This document shows, one piece after another, positions 34,061 to 46,659 of a stretch of 64,000 nucleotides of DNA (position 1 is the stretch's first letter; every line of letters starts with the position of its first letter). The notes beneath the pieces are model-generated. The model saw only the letters and a list, made by a program, of their open reading frames with translations. It was not told the DNA's origin and searched no databases. This DNA comes from Zhengitettix transpicula (taxonomy: Eukaryota; Arthropoda; Insecta; Orthoptera; Tetrigidae). The stretch is from NCBI GenBank assembly GCA_037074705.1, contig JAYJMR010000032.1, positions 62,001 through 126,000 of the forward strand, written 5' to 3'. Position numbers and translations under genes: made by a program.

Positions 34061-35740
34061 CTGCACACAGTGTCCCTGCACACAGTGTCCCCGCACACAG
34101 TGTCCCCGCACACAATGTTCCCGCACACAGTGTCCCCGCACACAGTGTCCCCGCACACAGTGTCCCCGCACACAGTGTGCCCGCATTCCGTGTCCCCGCA
34201 CACAGTGTCCCCGCACACAGTGTCCCCGCACACAGTGTCCCTGCACACAGTGTCCCTGCACACAGTGTCCCTGCACAAAGTGTCCCCGCACACAGTGTCC
34301 CCGCAAACAGTGTCCGCGCACACAGTGTCCCCGCTTACAGTGTCCCTGCACACAGTGTCCCTGCACACAGTGTCCCTGCACACAGTGTCCCTGCACTCCG
34401 TGTCCCTGCAAACAGTGTCCCTGCACACAGTGTCCCTGCACACAGTGTCCCCGCACACAGTGTCCCCGCACACAGTGTCCCAGCACACAGTGTCCCCGCA
34501 CACAGTGTCCCCGCACACAGTGTCCCCGCACACAGTGTCCCCGCATTCCGTGTCCCCGCACACAGTGTCCGCACTCCGTGTCCCCGCACTCCGTGTCCCC
34601 GCACAAAGGTGTCCCCGCACACAGTGTCCCCGCACACAGTGTCCCAGCACACAGTGTCCCTGCACACAGTGTCCCCGCACACAGTGTCCCCGCACACAGT
34701 GTCCCCGCTCTCCGTGTCCCCGCACTCCGTGTCTCCGCACACAGTGTCCCCGCACACAGTGTCCCCGCACACAGTGTCCCCGCATTCCGTGTCCCCGCAC
34801 TCCGTGTCCCCGCACACAGTGTCCCTGCACACAGTGTCCCCGCACACAGTGTCCCCGCACACAGTGTCCCTGCACACAGTGTCCCTGCACACAGTGTCTT
34901 TGCACTCCGTGTCCCTGCACACAGTGTCCCTGCACACAGTGTCCCTGCACACAGTGTCCCCGCACTCCGTGTCCCCGCACACAGTGTCCCTGCACACAGT
35001 GTCCCCGCACACAGTGTCCGCGCACTCAGTGTCCCCGCACACAGTGTCCCCGCACACAGTGTCCCCGCACTCCGTGTCTCCGCACTCCGTGTCCCCGCAC
35101 TCCGTGTCCCCGCACACAGTGTCCCCGCACAGTGTCTCTGCACACAGTGTCCCCGCACACAGTGTCCCCGCACACAGTGTCCCCGCACACAGTGTCCCCG
35201 CACATAGTGTCCCCGCACTCCGTGTCCCTGCACACAGTGTTCACGCACACAGTGTCCCCGCCCACAGTGTCCCCGCACACAGTGTCCACGCGCACAGTGT
35301 CCCTGCACACAGTGTCCCTGCACACAGTGTCCCCGCACACATTGTCCCCGCACACAGTGTTCCCGCACACAGTGTCCCCGCACACAGTGTCCCCGCACAC
35401 AGTGTCCCCGCACACAGTGTGCCCGCATTCCGTGTCCCCGCACACAGTGTCCCCGCACACAGTGTCCCCGCACACAGTGTCCCTGCACACAGTGTCCCTG
35501 CACACAGTGTCCCTGCACAAAGTGTCCCCGCACACAGTGTCCCCGCAAACAGTGTCCCCGCACACAGTGTCCCCGCTTACAGTGTCCCTGCACACAGTGT
35601 CCCTGCACACAGTGTCCCCGCACTCCGTGTTCCTGCACTTAGTGTCCCTGCACACAGTGTCACTGCATACAGTGTCCCCGCACACAGTGTCCCCGCACAC
35701 AGTGTCCCAGCACACAGTGTCCCCGCACACAGTGTCCCCG
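34061..35740. repeat. Satellite A between the 34-kb and 36-kb duplications
   Basis: About 1.7 kb holding CAAAGG at 34604, a GTCTTTGC unit at 34897 and the 13-bp unit before GTCTCTGC at about 35128. It also has GTGTTCCTGCACTTAGTG at about 35625, which belongs to the 20.8-kb and 21.3-kb family. The second half (35,200-35,740) follows the same variant order as 20,400-20,990 and 30,060-30,650. Confidence 0.72.
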
Positions 35741-37990
35741 CACACAGTGTCCCCGCACACAGTGTCCCCGCATTCCGTGTCCCCGCACACAGTGTCCGCA
35801 CTCCGTGTCCCCGCACTCCGTGTCCCCGCACAAAGGTGTCCCCGCACACAGTGTCCCCGCACACAGTGTCCCTGCACACAGTGTCCCTGCACACAGTGTC
35901 CCCGCACACAGTGTCCCCGCACACAGTGTCCCCGCTCTCCGTGTCCCCGCACTCCGTGTCTCCGCACACAGTGTCCCCGCACACAGTGTCCCCGCACACA
36001 GTGTCCCCGCATTCCGTGTCCCCGCACTCCGTGTCCCCGCACACAGTGTCCCCGCACACAGTGTCCCCGCACACAGTGTCCCCGCACAAAGTGTCTCCGC
36101 ACACATTGTCCCGGCACACAGTGTCCCCGCACACAGTGTCCCCGCTGTCCGTGTCCCCGCACTCCGTGTCTCCGCACACAGTGTCCCCGCACACAGTGTC
36201 CCCGCACACATTGTCCCCGCACTCCGTGTCCCTGCACACAGTGTCCCCGCACACAGTGTCCCCGCACTCCGTGTCCCCGCACTCCGTGTCCCTGCACACA
36301 GTGTCCCCGCACACAGTGTCCCCGCACACAGTGTCCCCGGACACAGTGTCCCCGCACACAGTGTCCCCGCTTACAGTGTCCCTGCACACAGTGTCCCTGA
36401 ACACAGTGTCACTGCACACAGTGTCCCCGCACTCCGTGTCCCTGCACACAGTGTCCCTGCACACAGTGTCCCCGCACACAGTGTCCCCGCACACAGTGTC
36501 CCAGCACACAGGGTCCCCGCACACAGTGTCCCCGCACACAGTGTCCCCGCACACAGTGTCCCCGCATTCCGTGTCCCCGCATTCCGTGTCCCCGCACACA
36601 GTGTCCGCACTCCGTGTCCCCGCACTCCGTGTCCCCGCACAAAGGTGTCCCCGCACACAGTGTCCCCGCACACAGTGTCCCTGCACACAGTGTCCCTGCA
36701 CACAGTGTCCCCGCACACAGTGTCCCCGCACACAGTGTCCCCGCACACAGTGTCCCCGCACACAGTGTCCCCGCACTCCGTGTCCCCGCACTCCGTGTCT
36801 CCGCACACAGTGTCCCCGCACACAGTGTCCCCGCACACAGTGTCCCCGCACACAGTGTCCCCGCATTCCGTGTCCCCGCACTCCGTGTCCCCGCACACAG
36901 TGTCCCTGCACACAGTGTTCCCGCACACAGTGTCCCCGCACACAGTGTCCCCGCACACAGTGTCTCCGCACACATTGTCCCGGCACACAGTGTCCCCGCA
37001 CACAGTGTCCCCGCTCTCCGTGTCCCCGCACTCCGTGTCTCCGCACACAGTGTCCCCGCACACAGTGTCCCCGCACACAGTGTCCCCGCACTCCGTGTCC
37101 CTGCACACAGTGTCCCCGCACACAGTGTCCCCGCACTCCGTGTCCCCGCACACAGTGTCCCCGCACACAGTGTCTCTGCACACAGTGTCCCTGCACACAG
37201 TGTCCCCGCACACAGTGTCCCCGCACACAGTGTCCCCGCACACAGTGTCCCCGCACACAGTGTCCCCGCTCTCCGTGTTCCCGCACTCCGTCTCTCCACA
37301 CACAGTGTCCCCGCACACAGTGTCCCCGCACACAGTGTCCCCGCACACAGTGTCCTCGCATTCCGTGTCCCCGCATTCCGTGTCCCCGCACACAGTGTCC
37401 CTGCACACAGTGTCCCCGCACACAGTGTCCCCGCACACAGTGTCCCCGCACACAGTGTCTCCGCACACAGTGTTTCGGAACACAGTGTCCCCGCACACAG
37501 TGTATCCGCTCTCCGTGTCCCCGCACTCCGTGTCTCCGCACACAGTGTCCCCGCACACAGTGTCCCCGCACACAGTGTCCCCGCACACAGTGTCCACGCA
37601 CACAGTGTCCCTGCACACAGTGTCCCTGCACACAGTGTCCCCGCACACAGTGTCCCCGCACACAGTGTCCCCGCACACAGTGTCCCCGCACACAGTGTCC
37701 CCGCACACAGTGTCCCCGCACACAGTGTGCCCGCATTCCGTGTCCCCGCACACAGTGTCCCCGCACACAGTGTCCCCGCACTCCGTGTCCCGGCACACAG
37801 TGTCCCCGCACACAGTGTCTCCGCACACAGTGTCCCCGCACACAGTGTCCCCGCACACAGTGTCCCCGCACACAGTGTCCCCGCACACAGTGTCCCCGCA
37901 CTCCGTGTCCCTGCACACAGTGTCCCTGCACAGAGTGTCCCCGCACTCCGTGTCCCCGCACAGAGTGTCCCCGCACACAGTGTCCCCGCA
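35740..37990. repeat. 2,248-bp tandem duplication in satellite A, copy 1
   Basis: Pairs at exactly 2,248 bp with 37990-40240: the triple A of CAAAGG at 35832 and 38080, and at 36641 and 38889, and the GTCTCTCCACACACAG unit at 37290 and 39538. The length equals 150 units minus two bases. That is what two CAAAGG modules per copy predict, since each module is one base short of a multiple of 15. The GTTTCGGAACACAG variant (37474 and about 39722) is also shared. Confidence 0.9.
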
Positions 37991-40240
37991 CACAGTGTCC
38001 CCGCACACAGTGTCCCCGCATTCCGTGTCCCCGCACACAGTGTCCGCACTCCGTGTCCCCGCACTCCGTGTCCCCGCACAAAGGTGTCCCCGCACACAGT
38101 GTCCCCGCACACAGTGTCCCTGCACACAGTGTCCCTGCACACAGTGTCCCCGCACACAGTGTCCCCGCACACAGTGTCCCCGCTCTCCGTGTCCCCGCAC
38201 TCCGTGTCTCCGCACACAGTGTCCCCGCACACAGTGTCCCCGCACACAGTGTCCCCGCATTCCGTGTCCCCGCACTCCGTGTCCCCGCACACAGTGTCCC
38301 CGCACACAGTGTCCCCGCACACAGTGTCCCCGCACAAAGTGTCTCCGCACACATTGTCCCGGCACACAGTGTCCCCGCACACAGTGTCCCCGCTGTCCGT
38401 GTCCCCGCACTCCGTGTCTCCGCACACAGTGTCCCCGCACACAGTGTCCCCGCACACATTGTCCCCGCACTCCGTGTCCCTGCACACAGTGTCCCCGCAC
38501 ACAGTGTCCCCGCACTCCGTGTCCCCGCACTCCGTGTCCCTGCACACAGTGTCCCCGCACACAGTGTCCCCGCACACAGTGTCCCCGGACACAGTGTCCC
38601 CGCACACAGTGTCCCCGCTTACAGTGTCCCTGCACACAGTGTCCCTGAACACAGTGTCACTGCACACAGTGTCCCCGCACTCCGTGTCCCTGCACACAGT
38701 GTCCCTGCACACAGTGTCCCCGCACACAGTGTCCCCGCACACAGTGTCCCAGCACACAGGGTCCCCGCACACAGTGTCCCCGCACACAGTGTCCCCGCAC
38801 ACAGTGTCCCCGCATTCCGTGTCCCCGCATTCCGTGTCCCCGCACACAGTGTCCGCACTCCGTGTCCCCGCACTCCGTGTCCCCGCACAAAGGTGTCCCC
38901 GCACACAGTGTCCCCGCACACAGTGTCCCTGCACACAGTGTCCCTGCACACAGTGTCCCCGCACACAGTGTCCCCGCACACAGTGTCCCCGCACACAGTG
39001 TCCCCGCACACAGTGTCCCCGCACTCCGTGTCCCCGCACTCCGTGTCTCCGCACACAGTGTCCCCGCACACAGTGTCCCCGCACACAGTGTCCCCGCACA
39101 CAGTGTCCCCGCATTCCGTGTCCCCGCACTCCGTGTCCCCGCACACAGTGTCCCTGCACACAGTGTTCCCGCACACAGTGTCCCCGCACACAGTGTCCCC
39201 GCACACAGTGTCTCCGCACACATTGTCCCGGCACACAGTGTCCCCGCACACAGTGTCCCCGCTCTCCGTGTCCCCGCACTCCGTGTCTCCGCACACAGTG
39301 TCCCCGCACACAGTGTCCCCGCACACAGTGTCCCCGCACTCCGTGTCCCTGCACACAGTGTCCCCGCACACAGTGTCCCCGCACTCCGTGTCCCCGCACA
39401 CAGTGTCCCCGCACACAGTGTCTCTGCACACAGTGTCCCTGCACACAGTGTCCCCGCACACAGTGTCCCCGCACACAGTGTCCCCGCACACAGTGTCCCC
39501 GCACACAGTGTCCCCGCTCTCCGTGTTCCCGCACTCCGTCTCTCCACACACAGTGTCCCCGCACACAGTGTCCCCGCACACAGTGTCCCCGCACACAGTG
39601 TCCTCGCATTCCGTGTCCCCGCATTCCGTGTCCCCGCACACAGTGTCCCTGCACACAGTGTCCCCGCACACAGTGTCCCCGCACACAGTGTCCCCGCACA
39701 CAGTGTCTCCGCACACAGTGTTTCGGAACACAGTGTCCCCGCACACAGTGTATCCGCTCTCCGTGTCCCCGCACTCCGTGTCTCCGCACACAGTGTCCCC
39801 GCACACAGTGTCCCCGCACACAGTGTCCCCGCACACAGTGTCCACGCACACAGTGTCCCTGCACACAGTGTCCCTGCACACAGTGTCCCCGCACACAGTG
39901 TCCCCGCACACAGTGTCCCCGCACACAGTGTCCCCGCACACAGTGTCCCCGCACACAGTGTCCCCGCACACAGTGTGCCCGCATTCCGTGTCCCCGCACA
40001 CAGTGTCCCCGCACACAGTGTCCCCGCACTCCGTGTCCCGGCACACAGTGTCCCCGCACACAGTGTCTCCGCACACAGTGTCCCCGCACACAGTGTCCCC
40101 GCACACAGTGTCCCCGCACACAGTGTCCCCGCACACAGTGTCCCCGCACTCCGTGTCCCTGCACACAGTGTCCCTGCACAGAGTGTCCCCGCACTCCGTG
40201 TCCCCGCACAGAGTGTCCCCGCACACAGTGTCCCCGCACA
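37990..40240. repeat. 2,248-bp tandem duplication in satellite A, copy 2
   Basis: Head-to-tail copy of 35740-37990, with no point difference seen in the stretches compared by eye. This makes it one of the youngest-looking events in the window. At the right edge (about 40240) copy 2 continues with CTCCGTGTCTTCG, whereas copy 1 had already jumped into the next module. That places the crossover inside a run of plain consensus units. Confidence 0.9.
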
Positions 40241-42050
40241 CAGTGTCCCCGCACTCCGTGTCTTCGCACTCCGTGTTCCCGCACACAGTGTCCCTGCACA
40301 CAGTGTCCCCGCACACAGTGTCCCCGCACTCCGTGTCCCCGCACACAGTGTCCCTGCACACAGTGTCCCCGCACACAGTGTCCGCGCACTCAGTGTCCCC
40401 GCACACAGTGTCCCCGCACACAGTGTCCCCGCACTCCGTGTCTCCGCACTCCGTGTCTCCGCACTCCGTGTCCCCGCACTCCGTGTCCCCGCACACAGTG
40501 TCCCCGCACAGTGTCTCTGCACACAGTGTCCCCGCACACAGTGTCCCCGCACACAGTGTCCCCGCACACAGTGTCCCCGCACACAGATTCCCCGCTCTCC
40601 GTGTTCCCGCACTCCGTGTCTCCGCACACAGTGTCCCCGCACACAGTGTCCCCGCACACAGTGTCCTCGCACACAGTGTCCCCGCATTCCGTGTCCCCGC
40701 ACTCCGTGTCCCCGCACACAGTGTCCCTGCACACAGTGTCCCCGCACACAGTGTCCCCGCACACAGTGTCCCCGCACACAGTGTCTCCGCACACAGTGTC
40801 CCGGCACACAGTGTCCCCGCACACAGTGTATCCGCTCTCCGTGTCCCCGCACTCCGTGTCTCCGCACACAGTGTCCCCGCACACAGTGTCCCCGCACACA
40901 GTGTCCCCGCACTCCGTGTCCCTGCACACAGTGTTCACGCACACAGTGTCCCCGCACACAGTGTCCACGCGCACAGTGTCCCTGCACACAGTGTCCCTGC
41001 ACACAGTGTCCCCGCACACAGTGTCCCCGCACACAGTGTTCCCGCACACAGTGTCCCCGCACACAGTGTCCCCGCACACAGTGTCCCCGCACACAGTGTC
41101 CCCGCACACAGTGTGCCCGCATTCCGTGTCCCCGCACACAGTGTCCCCGCACACAGTGTCCCCGCACACAGTGTCCCTGCACACAGTGTCCCTGCACACA
41201 GTGTCCCTGCACAAAGTGTCCCCGCACACAGTGTCCCCGCAAACAGTGTCCGCGCACACAGTGTCCCCGCTTACAGTGTCCCTGCACACAGTGTCCCTGC
41301 ACACAGTGTCCCTGCACACAGTGTCCCCGCACTCCGTGTCCCTGCAAACAGTGTCCCTGCACACAGTGTCCCTGCACACAGTGTCCCCGCACACAGTGTC
41401 CCCGCACACAGTGTCCCAGCACACAGTGTCCCCGCACACAGTGTCCCCGCACACAGTGTCCCCGCACACAGTGTCCCCGCATTCCGTGTCCCCGCACACA
41501 GTGTCCGCACTCCGTGTCCCCGCACTCCGTGTCCCCGCACAAAGGTGTCCCCGCACACAGTGTCCCCGCACACAGTGTCCCTGCACACAGTGTCCCTGGA
41601 CACAGTGTCCCCGCACACAGTGTCCCCGCACACAGTGTCCCCGCTCTCCGTGTCCCCGCACTCCGTGTCTCCGCACACAGTGTCCCCGAACACAGTGTTC
41701 CCGCACACAGTGTCCCCGCACTCCGTGTCCCCGCACTCCGTGTCCCTGCACACAGTGTCCCCGCACACAGTGTCCCCGCACACAGTGTCCCCGCACACAG
41801 TGTCCCCGCTTACAGTGTCCCTGCACACAGTGTCCCTGCACACAGTGTCCCTGCACACAGTGTCCCCGCACTTCGTGTCCCTGCACACAGTGTCCCTGCA
41901 CACAGTGTCCCTGCACACAGTGTCCCCGCACACAGTGTCCCCGCACACAGTGTCCCAGCACACAGTGTCCCCGCACACAGTGTCCCCGCACACAGTGTCC
42001 CCGCACACAGTGTCCCCGCATTCCGTGTCCCCGCACACAGTGTCCGCACT
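40241..42050. repeat. Satellite A with the 1.03-kb higher-order form
   Basis: Carries GTGTCCGCGCACTCAG at about 40379, then the 13-bp unit before GTCTCTGC at about 40506, and CAAAGG at 41540, a module length of about 1,032 bp. The same 13-bp-unit-to-CAAAGG module recurs at 49696-50772 (about 1,075 bp), 51630-52702 (about 1,073 bp) and 54936-55787 (about 853 bp). The private variant CACAGATTCCCCGC is at about 40584. Confidence 0.76.
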
Positions 42051-43124
42051 CCGTGTCCCCGCACTCCGTGTCCCCGCACAAAGGTGTCCCCGCACACAGT
42101 GTCCCCGCACACAGTGTCCCTGCACACAGTGTCCCCGCACACAGTGTCCCCGCACACAGTGTCCCCGCACACAGTGTCCCCGCACACAGTGTCTCCGCAC
42201 TCCGTGTCCCTGCACACAGTGTCCCTGCACACAGTGTCCCTGCACACAGTGTCCCCGCACACAGTGTCCCCGCACACAGTGTTCCCGCACACAGTGTCCC
42301 CGCACACAGTGTCCCCGCACACAGTGTCCCCGCACACAGTGTGCCCGCATTCCGTGTCCCCGCACACAACGTCCCCGCACACAGTGTCCCCGCACACAGT
42401 GTCCCTGCACAAAGTGTCCCTGCACACAGTGTCCCTGCACAAAGTGTCCCCGCACACAGTGTCCCCGCAAACAGTGTCCCCGCACACAGTGTCCCCGCTT
42501 ACAGTGTCCCTGCACACAGTGTCCCTGCACACAGTGTCCCCGCACTCCGTGTCCCTGCACACAGTGTCCCCGCACACAGTGTCCCCGCACACAGTGTCCC
42601 CGCTTACAGTGTCCCTGCACACAGTGTCCCTGCACACAGTGTCCCTGCACACAGTGTCCCCGCATTCCGTGTCCCCGCACACAGTGTCCGCACTCCGTGT
42701 CCCCGCACTCCGTGTCCCCGCACAAAGGTGTCCCCGCACACAGTGTCCCCGCACACAGTGTCCCTGCACACAGTGTCCCCGCACACAGTGTCCCCGCACA
42801 CAGTGTCCCCGCACACAGTGTCCCCGCACACAGTGTCTCCGCACTCCGTGTCCCTGCACACAGTGTCCCTGCACACAGTGTCCCTGCACACAGTGTCCCC
42901 GCACACAGTGTCCCCGCACACAGTGTTCCCGCACACAGTGTCCCCGCACACAGTGTCCCCGCACACAGTGTCCCCGCACACAGTGTGCCCGCATTCCGTG
43001 TCCCCGCACACAACGTCCCCGCCCACAGTGTCCCCGCACACAGTGTCCCTGCACAAAGTGTCCCTGCACACAGTGTCCCTGCACAAAGTGTCCCCGCACA
43101 CAGTGTCCCCGCAAACAGTGTCCC
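42050..43124. repeat. 644-bp partial tandem duplication in satellite A
   Basis: The triple A of CAAAGG at 42080 pairs with 42724, and the rare CACAACGTCC unit at 42367 pairs with 43011, both at 644 bp. The two copies cover about 42050-42480 and 42694-43124. The second has CCGCCCACAG where the first has CCGCACACAG (about 43020). CACAACG also occurs at about 53933 and 57001, so this module was later copied to the 53-57 kb region or came from there. Confidence 0.82.
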
Positions 43125-43479
43125 CGCACACAGTGTCCCCGCTTACAGTGTCCCTGCACACAGTGTCCCTGCACACAGTGTCCCTGCACACAGTGTCCCC
43201 GCACTCCGTGTCCCTGCACACAGTGTCCCTGCACACAGTGTCCCCGCACACAGTGTCCCCGCACACAGTGTCCCAGCACACAGTGTCCCCGCACACAGTG
43301 TCCCCGCACACAGTGTCCCCGCACACAGTGTCCCCGCATTCCGTGTCCCCGCACACAGTGTCCGCACTCCGTGTCCCCGCACTCCGTGTCCCCGCACAAA
43401 GGTGTCCCCGCACACAGTGTCCCCGCACACAGTGTCCCTGCACACAGTGTCCCTGCACACAGTGTCCCCGCACACAGTG

Positions 43480-46400
43480 TCCCCGCACACAGTGTCCCCG
43501 CTCTCCGTGTCCCCGCACTCCGTGTCTCCGCACACAGTGTCCCCGCACACAGTGTCCCCGCACACAGTGTCCCCGCACACAGTGTCCCCGCATTCCGTGT
43601 CCCCGCACTCCGTGTCCCCGCACACAGTGTCCCTGCACACAGTGTCCCCGCACACAGAGTCCCCGCACACAGTGTCTCCGCACACATTGTCCCGGCACAC
43701 AGTGTCCCCGCACACAGTGTCCCCGCTCTCCGTGTCCCCGCACTCCGTGTCTCCGCACACAGTGTCCCCGCACACAGTGTCCCCGCACACAGTGTCCCCG
43801 CACTCCGTGTCCCTGCACACAGTGTCCCCGCACACAGTGTCCCCGCACACAGTGTCCCCGCACACAGTGTCCCTGCACACAGTGTCCCTGCACACAGTGT
43901 CCCCGCACACAGTGTCCCCGCACACAGTGTCCCCGCACACAGTGTCCCCGAACACAGTGTTCCCGCACACAGTGTCCCCGCACTCCGTGTCCCCGCACTC
44001 CGTGTCCCTGCACACAGTGTCCCCGCACACAGTGTCTTCGCACACAGTGTCCCCGCACTCCGTGTTCCCGCACACAGTGTCCCTGCACACAGTGTCCCCG
44101 CACACAGTGTCCCCGCACACAGTGTCTCCGCACACATTGTCCCGAATCACAGTGTCCCCGCACACAGTGTCCCCGCTCTCCGTGTCCCCGCACTCCATGT
44201 CTCCGCACACAGTGTACCCGCACACAGTGTAACCGCACACAGTGTCCCCGCACTCCGTGTCCCTGCACACAGTGTCCCCGCACACAGTGTCCCCGCACAC
44301 AGTGTCCCCGCACACAGTGTCCCTGCACACAGTGTCCCTGCACTCAGTGTCCCCGCACACAGTGTCCCCGCACACAGTGTCCCCGAACACAGTGTTCCCG
44401 CACACAGTGTCCCCGCACACAGTGTCCCCGCACTCCGTGTCCCCGCACTCCGTGTCCCTGCACACAGTGTCCCCGCACACAGTGTCCCCGCACACAGTGT
44501 CCCCGCACAGAGTGTCCCTGCACACAGTGTCCCCGCACACAGTGTCCCCGCACACAGTGTCCCCGCACACAGTGTCCCCGCACACAGTGTCCCCGCACAC
44601 AGTGTCCCTGCACACAGTGTCCCCGCACACAGTGTCCCCGCACTACGTGTCCCCGCACACAGTGTCCCTGCACACAGTGTCCCCGCACTCAGTGTCCCCG
44701 CTATCCGTGTCCCCGCACTCCGTGTCCCCGCACTCCGTGTCCCCGCACACAGTGTACCCGCACACAGTGTCCCCGCACTCAGTGTCCCCGCACACAGTGT
44801 CCCCGCACACAGTGTCCCCACTCTCCGTGTCCCCGCACTCCGTGTCTCCGCACACAGTGTCCCCGCACACAGTGTCCCCGCACACAGTGTCCCCGCACAC
44901 AGTGTCCCCGCACTCCGTGTCCCCGCACTCCGTGTCCCTGCACTCCGTGTCCCTGCACACAGTGTCCCCGCACTCAGTGTCCCCGCACTCCGTGTCCCTG
45001 CACACAGTGTCCCTGCACACAGTGTCCCCGCACACAGTGTCCCCGCACACAGTGTCCCCGCACTCCGTGTCCCCGCACTCCGTTTCCCCGCACTCCGTGT
45101 CCCCGCACAAAGTGTCCCTGCACACAGTGTCCCCGCACACAGTGTCCCCGCACTCCGTGTCCCCGCACACAGTGTCCCCGCACACAGTGTCTCTGCACAC
45201 AGTGTCCCTGCACACAGTGTCCCCGCACACAGTGTCCCCGCACACAGTGTCCCCGCACACAGTGTCCCCGCACACAGTGTCCCCGCTCCCCGTGTTCCCG
45301 CACTCCGTCTCTCCACACACAGTGTCCCCGCACTCCGTGTCCCTGCACACAGTGTCCCCGCACACAGTGTCCCCGCACTCCGTGTCCCCGCACACAGTGT
45401 CCCCGCACACAGTGTCTCTGCACACAGTGTCCCTGCACACAGTGTCCCCGCACACAGTGTCCCCGCACACAGTGTCCCCGCACACAGTGTCCCCGCACAC
45501 AGTGTCCCCGCTCTCCGTGTTCCCGCACTCCGTCTCTCCACACACAGTGTCCCCGCACACAGTGTCCCCGCACACAGTGTCCCCGCACACAGTGTCCTCG
45601 CATTCCGTGTCCCCGCACTCCGTGTCCCCGCACACAGTGTCCCTGCACACAGTGTCCCCGCACACAGTGTCCCCGCACACAGTGTCCCCGCACACAGTGT
45701 CTCCGCACACAGTGTTTCGGCACACAGTGTCCCCGCACACAGTGTATCCGCTCTCCGTGTCCCCGCACTCCGTGTCTCCGAACACAGTGTCCCCGCACAC
45801 AGTGTCCCCGCACACAGTGTCCCCGCACACAGTGTCCACGCACACAGTGTCCCTGCACACAGTGTCCCTGCACACAGTGTCCCCGCACACAGTGTCCCCG
45901 CACACAGTGTCCCCGCACACAGTGTCCCCGCACACAGTGTGCCCGCATTCCGTGTCCCCGCACACAGTGTCCCCGCACACAGTGTCCGCGCACTCCGTGT
46001 CCCTGCACACAGTGTCCCCGCACACAGTGTCCCCGCACACAGTGTCCCCGCACACAGTGTCCCCGCACACAGTGTCCCCGCACACAGTGTCCCCGCACAC
46101 AGTGTCCCCGCACTCCGTGTCCCTGCACACAGTGTCCCTGCACAGAGTGTCCCCGCACTCCGTGTCCCCGCACAGAGTGTCCCCGCACACAGTGTCCCCG
46201 CACACAGTGTCCCCGCACTCCGTGTCTTCGCACTCCGTGTTCCCGCACACCGTGTCCCTGCACACAGTGTCCCCGCACACAGTGTCCCCGCACTCCGTGT
46301 CCCCGCACACAGTGTCCCTGCACACAGTGTCCCCGCACACAGTGTCCGCGCACTCAGTGTCCCCGCACACAGTGTCCCCGCACACAGTGTCTCCGCACTC

Positions 46401-46630
46401 CGTGTCTCCGCACTCCGTGTCCCCGCACTCCGTGTCCCCGCACACAGTGTCCCCGCACAGTGTCTCTGCACACAGTGTCCCCGCACACAGTGTCCCCGCA
46501 CACAGTGTCCCCGCACACAGTGTCCCCGCACACAGTGTCCCCGCACACAGTGTCCCCGCTCTCCGTGTTCCCGCACTCCGTGTCTCCGCACACAGTGTCC
46601 CCGCACACAGTGTCCCCGCACACAGTGTCC
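43480..46630. repeat. 3.2-kb tandem duplication in satellite A, copy 1
   Basis: Pairs with 46660-49860. CCCGAATCACAG at 44141 pairs with 47319, and the stop-creating GTGTAACC at 44228 with 47406 (both 3,178 bp). CACTACGTG at 44641 pairs with 47804, GCTATCCG at 44700 with 47863, and CCCCACTCTCC at 44817 with 47980 (3,163 bp). GTCTCTGC/GTCTTTGC after the 13-bp unit at 46461 pairs with 49699 (3,238 bp). The drift is in whole units. This block lacks CAAAGG. Confidence 0.88.
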
Positions 46631-46659
46631 CCGCACACAGTGTCCCCGCACACAGTGTC

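Noticed and set aside
44228..44236. GTGTAACC as a meaningful stop codon ending a gene
   Set aside because: The same unit appears at 47406 and 58189 inside duplicated blocks. It is an ordinary point variant copied with its block.
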